A program made the position numbers and the translations under genes. From Candidatus Poseidoniaceae archaeon (GTDB lineage Archaea > Thermoplasmatota > Poseidoniia > Poseidoniales > Poseidoniaceae): DNA of 23,136 nucleotides. Below are positions 15,201 through 23,002 of the stretch, one piece after another (the first letter of the stretch is position 1; each line of letters begins with the position of its first letter). The stretch covers positions 1 through 23,136 of the forward strand of contig JAPKCL010000019.1 in NCBI GenBank assembly GCA_028822955.1, read 5' to 3'. The notes beneath the pieces are model-generated. The model was not told where the DNA came from. It made no database searches and worked only from the letters and a program-made list of their open reading frames with translations.

Positions 15201-18200
15201 TGGCTTTGATTTCTGACGATGGTCAAAATCAAAACCTCAGTGTTTGGATGTATAACGGTACAAACCTCACCTCGAGTACCATCACCAGCCTTACCGACCT
15301 TTCCAGTAAAATCCATCTTGGCTTAGCCGACGATGGAACGATGATGGTGGCAACACTCACTTCTACTGGAGTATTGAACCTCTATGAACGACAATTTAAT
15401 CAATCAACTTGGGCTGAAAACTCGACTTGGAATTCAACAGTTCTTACTCAACCAAGTGGTTCGATGAACAGCTTCAATCTCGACCTCACAGGTGGAGCAG
15501 AACCTGCAATGGCCGTCCGTGGAGATGCGAACAGTGACGTTCTTTATGTTCGAAATGGGTCCTTAGACTGGCATTCGTTCGGAGAGCAACCAACATCGAC
15601 TCTCGATGGAGCATGGGACCTCTCTGGCGAAAATGGAATCTATATTTTGATGACCAGTGTTGGTTCAAACAACCTTTTGACATGGAACAGCCTCAATGTT
15701 GAATCTGTTTCAGGAAGTGAAACCAATCCGCAGTACCTTTGGAGTAGCCTCTCCTTTGGTGACATCACTGCTACAGGAACAGTTGGCCTCTATACCGATT
15801 CGAATGAAACATTGCATCTTGCGATTCAAGACAGCGTCCTTTGGGATGTTGAAGTCTTACGTTTGTATCCTGATGCGGACCGGGACCTCATTTTCGATTT
15901 GGTTGATGACCTCCCACTGTTAGGGAATCAATGGTCTGACGCCGATGGCGATGGATATGGAGACAATGCCCTTGGCCCTCTTCATGACGCTTGTGAATCA
16001 ACAAATGCTCCTTCTTCGTATTACATGTACGGTTGTCTTGACTATGATAACGATGGGTATGCAGATGTTGAAGATGCCTGTAACGATGATGACGGGACAT
16101 CTTGGATCGACCGTAAAGGATGCAACGATTACGACCAAGATGGCTGGTCGAATAACAATTTCAATTACTTTGATGGAGACTTTTTCACATTCAATTGGAA
16201 ACTCGCTTCCGACAGTGATGGAGATGGCTATGGGGATAATTCCGGGCCTGATTGTTGCATTACAGAATACGACTCAAGTCAACTTGAAGGTGACTTGTTT
16301 CCATTTAACCCATCTCAATACAAAGATCAAGATGGTGATGGCTGGGGTGACAACTCTTCAGACCCCGTTGACGGAGATGCGTGTAAATGGGATTATGGCG
16401 CATCATGGAGAGACCGTAAAGGCTGTCTTGACACCGACCTTGATGGCTCTTCAGACCCATCAACCAGTGGAGGATTCGAATGGAATGTTACACACGGTGC
16501 AGATGCTTGGCCGTTTGATGGCACCCAATGGGCAGATTCCGATGGTGATGGTTACGGAGACAACAGTTCGGAAGGCGCTACTAATCCTGACCGGTTCCCC
16601 GACAATATAGGGGCGGCCGAAGATAATGATTCAGATGGCTATCCTGACAAATGGACTGCATATTATGATTTATCGGATAACCTAAGTGAAAATGATGGTG
16701 GCGGACTCGTTCTCGATGGCTGTCCCAATACATGGGGTAATTCGACCGACCCGTATCCTGGATGTCCAGATACAGATGGTGATGGATTCATGAATTCACA
16801 AGATGAATTCCCACTTGAATCTTCACAGTGGCTTGATTTTGACTCTGATGGTTTCGGCGATAATCCCGCTGGCTATCAGGCTGATGAATGTCCAACAATC
16901 GCTGGTGTGCTTGAAGGAACGAGTCCTTTCCCAGACGGGACTGGTATCGGTTGCAGATTTTTAGATGCTACCGATGATGATGGTGATTTTGTACCGAATG
17001 TAGAAGATATCTGTACTGGTACTGATGAAGGACTTTCTGTCAATTCAGTTGGTTGTGCAGAAAACCAATTAGATGATGATAGTGATGATGTCATGAACGA
17101 TCTCGACCTTTGCCCTCTCACTCAGTTGGGTAAGATTGTTGACGCAAGTGGTTGCAGTGATGCTCAACTTCAAACCGATGAGGATTTGGATAATGTTGCA
17201 GGCCCTTCTGACTTGTGTCCAGATACAATTTACGATGAAAGAGAAGATGTTGATGAGAACGGCTGTTCTGCATCTCAACGTGATTCCGACGCAGACGGTG
17301 TAACCGATGCGAATGATGACTGTCTCGATACCCCACAAGGGTATCCAATTCTTGAGAATGGATGTACTGATGAAAGTGCTTTCGACCAAGATTTTGATGG
17401 TGATGGTTTTGCAGGTACATACAACTTCACACTCAACAGTGAAACCGGTTTGAGAGAAAATCAATCAGGAGACGCTTATCCAACGGACGGTGAACAATGG
17501 TTTGACCAAGATGGCGATGGCTACGGTGACAATTCGAACGGCTCTGAGTCCGATGATTGCCCGACAGAATTTGGCACCTCTTTCGTTGATTATCTCGGTT
17601 GCTTTGATGATGGTGATGGCTATCGTGATGAGTTTGAACCTGCAGGTCTTGCGGGTAACCCTACCCAATGGCTGGATGAAGATTACGATGGTTTTGGAGA
17701 TAATTTGACTGGCACTTCACCTGACTTATGTCCGGATACACCTTACTCGGCGAGAGCAGATGTTGATTCAACTGGTTGTATCTTAGACCAACTTGATTCG
17801 GATAACGATGGTGTTTCCGACCTCAGAGACAACTGTCCAAATGAAGCCAAAGGCGAAGATGGATATTCTGACGGCTGTCCTCTTCCATCTGCAAACTCCG
17901 ATGATGGTGCTTCTTCAGTGTTCGGCTCATCGGCCATCATGATTTCAGTTGTAGTTGGTGTCGTTCTCCTGCTCATTGGAGCAGTCCTCTTCATACGTAG
18001 TCGAGGCGGTGGTTACGATGTTGACGATGACGATGACGATGATTGGGATGATGATGACGATGACGAACCTCTTCCATTTAGGAACAGTCGTAGTACACAA
18101 TCTCCACCGCCAACGAGAAGTACTCCTTCACCTGGACCATCGAGCGGTCCCAAAAGCGGTCCATCCAATGCGCCTCCAAGTGGGCCATCCCGGGGTCCTT

Positions 18201-18565
18201 CGAAAGCCCCATCTCGAGGTCCACCTGGAAGAGGGCCAAGTTCTGCCTCCCCTCCAAGTGGCCCCTCACGTGGCGGCCCATCACCAAGGGCAGGTCCAAC
18301 GTCGAGTTCCTCATTTGCAGAACAATCGGAGCCTGAACCAGAAAATGAAGACGAAGGCACTGCTAAGGTTCGAAAGGCGACGCTCAAAATCGACTTGTCA
18401 ATCTTTGAAGACTGGCAGAGTGACGATCGAGAATCTGCTGCAGATTGGGTGCGAAGCTCTCTCGATGAAGGAGATGAAGAACGTTCAATCATGATGCAAT
18501 TACAAGAAACAGGTTGGTCTGCACCACAATCGAGAGCGATTTTTAATATGGGGCGGAGCCGCTGA
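12230..18565 (+). CDS. Giant integrin-like FG-GAP propeller / TSP3 stalk surface protein with cytosolic tail
   Basis: A 2111-residue predicted cell-surface protein of unnamed family. A signal peptide (residues about 1-28, TVSLLLSLLFVVHLF) is followed by a first repeat region, perhaps a propeller (about 95-340). Seven FG-GAP blades then follow, with calcium loops starting at residues 362, 423, 488, 555, 617, 680 and 737 (DINGDGFDD, DFNGDGLND, NMNGDGFAD, DLNGDGFDD, DVNADGFDD, DVNEDGYDD, DVDGDGLNE). This count completes an integrin-alpha-type propeller. Residues about 770-1210 are a further beta-rich, possibly propeller region. Residues about 1215-1885 are TSP3 repeats. A membrane segment (about 1901-1925) leads to a tail with an Asp-rich block, a Ser-Pro-Gly-rich stretch of about 85 residues, and a short helical end domain (DWVRSSLDEGDEERS). 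It is likely an adhesin or receptor. Start ATG 12230 gives the signal peptide directly. Confidence 0.85.
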   Translation: MAAAASRTFPTVSLLLSLLFVVHLFSPLVQHPLESEMELDDILVQSSNEYITLNDAYSHDFAGSSLSFDGLNDATVREESALDIWMAEMLLMLPNESMGTPDLKISHDEGFDACWTTEEGNVYVGSLEGGNVSYSSVQSGWSSYLVDSVSPANESSLVDCALAVNEDGRQYVLYADGSNIKSAHIAYPSSVFSELSWQKITIRYNVQPTDIEMVLLPNQLELAVFRDVNGALWQLNYSGNIWYDNLLDIGPVGDSIELEMDPDGVAHLLYTAGEEVRLIRYDGSTYDRRVLVRDSNLAGHIGMGLDTNSVEQIATTSLTNGVTTLQLLRSLSGQNEGRINPIPNFQSTASVDVEEGDSAMGDINGDGFDDFIFSEPGFSNNLAETGQVTVSFGSAQGISSSNIWSMTGSQAGQRFGSGLAVQDFNGDGLNDIAIGSSGWNNTLANESGNHGLIEIFLGNSSGVDSESWWNVSGNQGEALGWKVEGIANMNGDGFADLAAVAGNYSLIVATTPTEIVHKGKIVIYQGNSSMMNHVRNITQTQESTLLGRSLSGSGDLNGDGFDDLLVSNAASFESFSGFPSVEIFFGSSLGYNGIADQKILSTVQGKMFGHTIDFIGDVNADGFDDMMFSEVYNGTAGYQSGKMWLYHGSSAGIHSVVPNWTKAGDAANAMLGRMFMGAGDVNEDGYDDILLMQQGATRNGKVELILGSASGLLSGSELLATGSAQEYKGLSMSSLGDVDGDGLNEISLSYRQSTSGTSFQVVHELYSERDWESTTFTYDDELEFLDLSTASRGEASMLLSFKNLESLHFLEHVDDGTATGLWADNMLSSATLASTSFAFAGTSAGRPVILSTEGGHGLEMQTTSSYTAVEKSILTTGTMGAFLGSALDSDGHQHVAHATMGVGGHQIFTSIEDDSGWTNTQVATELDLADPIVVLTDSNDATSLLYRDSTDNQLIMSHLDGSWTTDMIGSQGEAVSSDFPAIYLPNDVLAMALISDDGQNQNLSVWMYNGTNLTSSTITSLTDLSSKIHLGLADDGTMMVATLTSTGVLNLYERQFNQSTWAENSTWNSTVLTQPSGSMNSFNLDLTGGAEPAMAVRGDANSDVLYVRNGSLDWHSFGEQPTSTLDGAWDLSGENGIYILMTSVGSNNLLTWNSLNVESVSGSETNPQYLWSSLSFGDITATGTVGLYTDSNETLHLAIQDSVLWDVEVLRLYPDADRDLIFDLVDDLPLLGNQWSDADGDGYGDNALGPLHDACESTNAPSSYYMYGCLDYDNDGYADVEDACNDDDGTSWIDRKGCNDYDQDGWSNNNFNYFDGDFFTFNWKLASDSDGDGYGDNSGPDCCITEYDSSQLEGDLFPFNPSQYKDQDGDGWGDNSSDPVDGDACKWDYGASWRDRKGCLDTDLDGSSDPSTSGGFEWNVTHGADAWPFDGTQWADSDGDGYGDNSSEGATNPDRFPDNIGAAEDNDSDGYPDKWTAYYDLSDNLSENDGGGLVLDGCPNTWGNSTDPYPGCPDTDGDGFMNSQDEFPLESSQWLDFDSDGFGDNPAGYQADECPTIAGVLEGTSPFPDGTGIGCRFLDATDDDGDFVPNVEDICTGTDEGLSVNSVGCAENQLDDDSDDVMNDLDLCPLTQLGKIVDASGCSDAQLQTDEDLDNVAGPSDLCPDTIYDEREDVDENGCSASQRDSDADGVTDANDDCLDTPQGYPILENGCTDESAFDQDFDGDGFAGTYNFTLNSETGLRENQSGDAYPTDGEQWFDQDGDGYGDNSNGSESDDCPTEFGTSFVDYLGCFDDGDGYRDEFEPAGLAGNPTQWLDEDYDGFGDNLTGTSPDLCPDTPYSARADVDSTGCILDQLDSDNDGVSDLRDNCPNEAKGEDGYSDGCPLPSANSDDGASSVFGSSAIMISVVVGVVLLLIGAVLFIRSRGGGYDVDDDDDDDWDDDDDDEPLPFRNSRSTQSPPPTRSTPSPGPSSGPKSGPSNAPPSGPSRGPSKAPSRGPPGRGPSSASPPSGPSRGGPSPRAGPTSSSSFAEQSEPEPENEDEGTAKVRKATLKIDLSIFEDWQSDDRESAADWVRSSLDEGDEERSIMMQLQETGWSAPQSRAIFNMGRSR
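13300..14480 (+). repeat. Seven FG-GAP blade repeats (integrin-alpha-like propeller)
   Basis: Seven D-x-[ND]-x-DG-x-[DN]-[DE]-type calcium loops are spaced 61, 65, 67, 62, 63 and 57 residues apart. Most are preceded by a G-x-x-[FL]-G-x-x-[LM] strand, for example RFGSGLAVQDFNGDG. Regular spacing and the count of seven match one closed beta-propeller. Confidence 0.82.
15872..17885 (+). repeat. TSP3-like Asp-rich repeat array (giant surface gene)
   Basis: The repeat type is shared with the 6712-9288 gene (QWxDxDGDGYGDN, then ASWRDRKGCLDTD-like halves). The second half shifts to a more classic TSP3 form: DSDADGVTDANDDC, DSDNDGVSDLRDNCP and LCPDT turns. The many paired cysteines and DxDxDG loops imply a calcium-loaded, disulphide-bonded stalk next to the membrane. 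Confidence 0.8.
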
Positions 18566-18640
18566 AACGGAGTTATGTTTGAGAGTGAAGGAACGCTCTA
18601 CAACATCATACTCAAGAACAGGATTCAATTGGATGCAAAA

Positions 18641-18647
18641 GAGGGGG
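18641..18647 (+). promoter_or_regulatory. Shine-Dalgarno GAGGGGG before GTG start
   Basis: The purine run lies seven bases before GTG 18655. The frame has a TAG at 18649-18651, so GTG 18655 is the first possible start and this site supports it over ATG 18685. Confidence 0.55.
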
Positions 18648-18654
18648 CTAGAAA

Positions 18655-20211
18655 GTGGACGGTAAAGATCTCGAAGGCGCTTCTATGCCCAGTGGAATTG
18701 AGGTGGATGAGGCAGCAGCCTATTTTGGTGTAATTGAACCATCTGACATGGTCCATACCTTGATGGCAATGGAGCACAGTCAAGCGTTAGAACAATTCTT
18801 TTCGATTCTGTCGGATATCGTTCTTTTACCTGGAGATTTTGATTTTGAAGCAGCGAGTGAACGTATTCAATGTGAAGGTGGCGAAATATATTATTTGGTC
18901 ACCGGACATTTGGGCCTCATGAGCCTTCCCGACCAACTTTCTAACTATCTTGGGCTACCTGACTCAACCGGGAACTTGAGTGGAAATAATCCTGCAATTT
19001 CCGTTGATGACCAAAATAAATTAGCAACACTTGCCGACCCAATGCGAATCATCAAACTCTTAGCCATTGCTTCAACTACGGGGTCCGAAGGGGAAGTTAC
19101 TCGATATCACAATTCAATAAGAGCCTTATTTGCCGACCCCGCTGGAAATATGGGCACTCTACTCAGTGTTGTTGATGAACTTGAGGCAGCGATGGATGTA
19201 GCCGGTCATGCTTTGCCGATACCTTCCTTGGCGAGTGGAGAAGCAGATACGGTAGCGATAGTATCTCTCCCTGATACGGCCACTCTCCCTCAGCCGATTG
19301 TTGAAACAGTCCCCTTACCCGGAGCAAAAGTTGAAGAAAGTGTGTCCTTGCCTCAAACTTTAGAACCCACGATTACAAAGGACCTCGTGGAATTACCTAC
19401 CATCGTAAAAACTCTTGAACCAGCACCAGCACTCGACACCTCAAATCAGAAATTAGTAGCAAAAGCCGAGGAGGATGCGTTTTCCGGAGCGTTTGACATG
19501 GGTCTTGGTAAGGAAGAGCCCGTCGTCATGCCCGAGCCAGAACCAATGCCCGAGCCTGAACCAGAGCCTGAACCAGAACCAATGCTCGAACCTGAACCAG
19601 AGCCAGAACCAATGCTCGAGCCTGAACCGGAACCAGAACCAGAATTCGTAAGTGCAGCAGAACACTTTATTGCAGCAGATGTCGATGGAAGTCAGGAACT
19701 TTCTATTGAAGAATTAGCCGTTGCAACAGGGACTTCGCTTGAAGAAGCCGAAATTCTACACAAGCAAGCCGATACTGATGGCGATGGCGTCGTTTCTCTT
19801 TCTGAATTTATTTCATCACCAGCAGCAGAAAAAACAGAAGGGCTTCCACGACCAGTTGCTCCAGTCCGTAAACCGCTTGCACAACCTGCCTCTACTCCAC
19901 AGCCAACACCTCAACCAACTCCACAGCCAACACCCCAACCAACTCCACAGACTCAACAAGATTGGAATCAACAGCAACAACCGCAACAACAACCTCAGCA
20001 ACAAGGTTGGAATCAGCAACAACCTCAGCAACAACCTCAACAACAAGGTTGGAATCAACAACAACCTCAACAACAAGGTTGGAATCAACAACCATTACAA
20101 AATATACAACCTACCATTCGCTCTGGCGTTCTATGTCGTAGTTGTGGGATTGGTCTCGACCCTTATTGGCGCTTCTGTCCAATTTGTGGAATGCAGAATG
20201 CAGTTCACTGA
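18655..20211 (+). CDS. EF-hand, Pro-Glu/Gln-rich low-complexity protein with C-terminal zinc ribbon
   Basis: A 518-residue protein with no signal peptide or membrane segment, so probably cytosolic. Residues 1-190 are an alpha-helical domain that I do not recognise. A Val/Pro/Leu-rich linker follows, then a Pro-Glu repeat (about 291-330). Next come two EF-hand loops: D342-E353 (DVDGSQELSIEE, with Gln at the usual Gly) and D373-E384 (DTDGDGVVSLSE, canonical), and then a TPQP repeat. A Gln/Asn-rich tract with four WNQ units (about 435-482) and a zinc ribbon with C494, C497, C508 and C511 close the protein. It begins 89 bases after the giant surface gene on the same strand and may be co-transcribed with it. 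A calcium-responsive cytosolic partner is conceivable but not shown. GTG start and Shine-Dalgarno agree. Confidence 0.8.
   Translation: MDGKDLEGASMPSGIEVDEAAAYFGVIEPSDMVHTLMAMEHSQALEQFFSILSDIVLLPGDFDFEAASERIQCEGGEIYYLVTGHLGLMSLPDQLSNYLGLPDSTGNLSGNNPAISVDDQNKLATLADPMRIIKLLAIASTTGSEGEVTRYHNSIRALFADPAGNMGTLLSVVDELEAAMDVAGHALPIPSLASGEADTVAIVSLPDTATLPQPIVETVPLPGAKVEESVSLPQTLEPTITKDLVELPTIVKTLEPAPALDTSNQKLVAKAEEDAFSGAFDMGLGKEEPVVMPEPEPMPEPEPEPEPEPMLEPEPEPEPMLEPEPEPEPEFVSAAEHFIAADVDGSQELSIEELAVATGTSLEEAEILHKQADTDGDGVVSLSEFISSPAAEKTEGLPRPVAPVRKPLAQPASTPQPTPQPTPQPTPQPTPQTQQDWNQQQQPQQQPQQQGWNQQQPQQQPQQQGWNQQQPQQQGWNQQPLQNIQPTIRSGVLCRSCGIGLDPYWRFCPICGMQNAVH
19529..19641 (+). repeat. Pro-Glu coding microsatellite
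   Basis: Tandem CCNGAR/CCAGAA hexamer-like units encode EPEP runs interrupted by PM and LE. This may vary in length by slippage, in frame. Confidence 0.7.
19905..20100 (+). repeat. TPQP and Gln-rich (QQQGWNQQ) coding tandem repeats
   Basis: First come CCA/ACT-rich 12-base units (TPQP). From about 19958 on, CAACAACCTCAGCAACAAGG-type units encode Q-rich peptides with a WNQ every 9 to 17 residues. The composition is prion-like. Confidence 0.75.
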
Positions 20212-21383
20212 TCATTCCAAAGTACGAATTCCCCTTTGGAAATAAAGAGTGTATCGTCAAGCCAAACACTGGCATTTTTGAGTACGCCTGGAATGTGAAT
20301 TCCAACCGAAGAAGTACCACCTAATGCCGTGTTGTCTCCAACAGAGAAATAGCACGTACCAAGTCGCTTTTCATCCTCGAGAACATTGCCAGAAAGACGA
20401 GCTTGAGGATTCATTCCGAAACCAAATTCAGCCACTGTCCACACATTTTCTCGCTCCTTTGCTCGAAGGCGTTTTGCAGCCTCACCGAATTCTTGTCGGA
20501 TTGTTGCAGCAATCGTACCTCCTTTGACATCCATGACCATTCCATTTTCGATAACGAACGTAATCGGTTCGTCAACCAAATTTGATTCCCATGAACCATC
20601 GATTACTACTGTTCCGTTCATTGTACCTTCTCGTGGCATGATGAATGCTTTCCCTGCAGGAAGGTTTGTCAGCATTTTTGGACGATTACAAATCCCATTG
20701 TCATCGAGTTTCCATTCACGCCAGCCGACTTCAAAAGTGACATCAGTTCCCTGTTCAGAGGTCACTTTCACAATTCTTCTTCGACGGAAATAAGAGCCAA
20801 GGTCACTGATTTTTTGCTTGATGAGAGAGAAGTCTGCCGACATTCCACCGCGACTAAACATTTCATTCGTCATTCCCGGCATTGTAGCGACACGGGCCCC
20901 ACCGCGAAGCGATTGGCGTATTGCACGAGTATGTGTGAGTGAATAGCGAGTTGGTGCAATAACAACTTGTTGTTGACGCATCAAATTTGCCACAGGTGGT
21001 GGTGGTTCTTCTCCATGATGACGAGCTTTTGGCATGACGATGAGCAGAACACGGTCAGAGCGTTCATTTGCCGCTTCATGTAATGCTTGACCAATATCCC
21101 CCGTTGTTGGGTCGCATACAATGAGTACATTCTCGCCTCGTCGAATGTCCATACACGTCTTAATTACTGTCTGTGCACTGACTTTCAATTGTACAGCAAC
21201 TTCTTCTATAGAAAGTTCGTCGAAAGGAATTACTTCCCCAGATGATTCAATATTTGGTTGGCCCATTCTATCGACGGGTTCTTCGGCAATTGTTTTTACG
21301 TCGCCAACCACTTCTTCGAGTTCATCATCTTCAGTGTTTTTGGGTTCCATCTTCTTCTCTTTACCAGAAAAAGGTCGGACCAT
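20205..21383 (-). CDS. M29 aminopeptidase T-like protein, probable altered metal site
   Basis: The protein is 392 residues from the preferred ATG at 21383, preceded by GGAG with a 4-base spacer and a TATAAG-like stretch. The frame extends to an ATG at 21455, and a further ATG lies at 21350. After a charged N-terminal extension, the fold follows the M29/leucyl aminopeptidase (NicX-related) pattern: TVIKTCMDIRRGENVLIVCD, then RYSLTHTRAIR, the REGTMNGTVVIDGSW block, AEFGFGMNPQARLSGNVLEDEKRLGT in two parts, SVGDNTALGG and IHIPGVLKNASVWLDD. In family members I recall GTxH before the GDN and HxD before the late strand; here these read GTCY and HIP. Two expected metal ligands therefore seem replaced, so peptidase activity is doubtful. 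The 3' end overlaps the EF-hand gene by 7 bases. Confidence 0.7.
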   Translation of the reverse strand: MVRPFSGKEKKMEPKNTEDDELEEVVGDVKTIAEEPVDRMGQPNIESSGEVIPFDELSIEEVAVQLKVSAQTVIKTCMDIRRGENVLIVCDPTTGDIGQALHEAANERSDRVLLIVMPKARHHGEEPPPPVANLMRQQQVVIAPTRYSLTHTRAIRQSLRGGARVATMPGMTNEMFSRGGMSADFSLIKQKISDLGSYFRRRRIVKVTSEQGTDVTFEVGWREWKLDDNGICNRPKMLTNLPAGKAFIMPREGTMNGTVVIDGSWESNLVDEPITFVIENGMVMDVKGGTIAATIRQEFGEAAKRLRAKERENVWTVAEFGFGMNPQARLSGNVLEDEKRLGTCYFSVGDNTALGGTSSVGIHIPGVLKNASVWLDDTLFISKGEFVLWNDQ

Positions 21384-21505
21384 ATAACTCCGAGGGGGGC
21401 TTATACCTTCAATGTGTGGCAGTCGTTTTCGAAGAAATGCTTTCAAACTGTTCAAATGAAGGCAAGGTACAAGCGTTCATGACTGAGGAAGGAGTGGCTT
21501 AAACC
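21384..21505. promoter_or_regulatory. Divergent intergenic region between M29-like and M32 peptidase genes
   Basis: About 122 bases. On the minus strand GGTATAAG (complement of 21400-21407) lies about 20 bases before ATG 21383 and may be a promoter element, and GGAG (complement of 21388-21391) is its ribosome site. On the plus strand GGAGTGG near 21488 is a plausible but distant ribosome site for ATG 21506. Confidence 0.4.
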
Positions 21506-23002
21506 ATGCAAGCCTATACAACATTCATCGAACGAGTCAAAGATATTCATCGTCTTGGAGCGCTACAAGGGCATTTAGGTTGGGACCAAGAGACCATCAT
21601 GCCAACAAAGGGCTCTGAAGCACGTTCAGACATACTTTCTTGGCTTGCTGCAGAACGGCATAACCGTTTGATTGACCCAGAAATGGGTCAGATGTTGAAC
21701 TCACTTGAGCAAGATAAAACATTAGACGATGATCAAAGTGCGAATGTTCGAGAGATGCGTAGATCTTACGACAAAGCAGTGAAACTACCATCGGAGTTTG
21801 TCGCTGCATTTGCAAAAGCCAAATCCGAAGCCCTCTTATCATGGCAGAAAGCACGAGTAAATTCTGATTTTAGTGCATTTCAACCCCAATTGGAAGTTCT
21901 CATAGGAATGACGAAAGAAAAAATAGCTTATTATGGAGGCCAAGACAATCCATACGATTTACTTCTTGATGAATACGAAGTTGGGATGAAAGTATCAGAT
22001 TATGACCCATTGTTTGCCGGTCTTCGTTCCCGTCTCGTTCCACTTCTGCAAAAAATCACCATGGCCCAAGAGACAAACCCAGACCCAGTACTACCGGAAG
22101 GTCTTCGTTTTCCCATTGCATCTCAAACTGACTTTTGCATCAAAGTCTCAGAGGCGATGGGGTTTGATTTTGATGCCGGTCGTATGGATGCATCAACGCA
22201 TCCGTTTTCTGCAGGGCTTTGGCCAGGGGACACACGTTTCACTACTCGGTTTGATGAATTCGACCCGTTTTCATGCTTGTATGCAGTGATGCATGAAACC
22301 GGACATGCTCTGTATGAGCAAGGGCTTTCGAAAGCGTTCTCATTGACGCCAAGAGGTGCAGCAGTTTCACTCGGTGTCCATGAATCGCAAAGCCGATTCT
22401 GGGAAAATCAAATTGGAAGAACACCTGCGTTTTGGAGTATCGCTTTACCTTGGTTCAAGGAGCACTTTCCTGAGGCACCTGAATGGGACCCTACGACATT
22501 GAACCGTATTGCTAATACCGTCTCAAAGGGCTTTATACGGGTTGAGGCTGATGAAGTGACTTATAACTTACATGTTATGCTACGCTATGAGATAGAGAAG
22601 AAAATATTCAATGAGAATTTACCTATCTCTCAATTACCTGAAACATGGAATACGATGTTTGAAGAATGGTTCGGGGTAAAAGTTCCCGATGATAGTGTTG
22701 GTTGCCTTCAAGATATTCATTGGTCAATGGGTGCTTTTGGTTATTTCCCAACGTATACTTTAGGAAATCTCTATGCTGCACAATTACTTGAAGCCATGGA
22801 AAAAGACTTGGGGAATATCGATGAGGTTGTTTCATCAGGTAACTGGTCGAGTTTACTTCAATGGTTACGGCCTCGTATTCACGAGCAAGGAAGTAAAATG
22901 ACGCCTGCTGAACTTATTGAATCAGCAACAGGATCTCCACCTTCACCCGAACCTTTCCTTCGATATGTTGAAGGTAAATACGGTTCGTTGTACGGTTTGT
23001 AA
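21506..23002 (+). CDS. M32 family metallocarboxypeptidase (carboxypeptidase Taq type)
   Basis: A 498-residue cytosolic zinc carboxypeptidase that removes C-terminal residues from peptides. All the family signatures are present in order: HPFSAG, DTRFTTRFDE, the zinc motif H263-ETG-H267 (MHETGHALYEQGL), HESQSRFWEN with the third ligand E293, IRVEADEVTYNLH, and GCLQDIHWSMGAFGYFPTY. Length and the N-terminal helical region with LGWDQETIMP match thermophilic and archaeal relatives of about 500 residues. The ATG at 21506 starts in the expected position. It is divergent from the M29-like gene, and its stop codon directly abuts the stop of the next, opposing gene. It probably works in peptide turnover of a protein-consuming heterotroph. 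Confidence 0.95.
   Translation: MQAYTTFIERVKDIHRLGALQGHLGWDQETIMPTKGSEARSDILSWLAAERHNRLIDPEMGQMLNSLEQDKTLDDDQSANVREMRRSYDKAVKLPSEFVAAFAKAKSEALLSWQKARVNSDFSAFQPQLEVLIGMTKEKIAYYGGQDNPYDLLLDEYEVGMKVSDYDPLFAGLRSRLVPLLQKITMAQETNPDPVLPEGLRFPIASQTDFCIKVSEAMGFDFDAGRMDASTHPFSAGLWPGDTRFTTRFDEFDPFSCLYAVMHETGHALYEQGLSKAFSLTPRGAAVSLGVHESQSRFWENQIGRTPAFWSIALPWFKEHFPEAPEWDPTTLNRIANTVSKGFIRVEADEVTYNLHVMLRYEIEKKIFNENLPISQLPETWNTMFEEWFGVKVPDDSVGCLQDIHWSMGAFGYFPTYTLGNLYAAQLLEAMEKDLGNIDEVVSSGNWSSLLQWLRPRIHEQGSKMTPAELIESATGSPPSPEPFLRYVEGKYGSLYGL

Noticed and set aside
18575..18733. A 52-codon ORF beginning in the gap after the giant surface gene and reading into the EF-hand gene in another frame.
   Set aside because: Half of it overlaps a well-supported gene, it has no ribosome site, and its translation shows no recognisable pattern.
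19816..20095. Leu/Val-rich minus-strand ORFs opposite the Gln-rich repeat.
   Set aside because: They are antisense readings of CAA/CAG repeats, not independent genes.
21120..21260. A helix-turn-helix look-alike (LSIEEVAVQLKVSAQTVIK) near the N-terminus of the M29-like protein.
   Set aside because: The second half aligns with the normal first helix of the M29 fold, leading into RRGENVLIVCD, so a DNA-binding domain is not supported.
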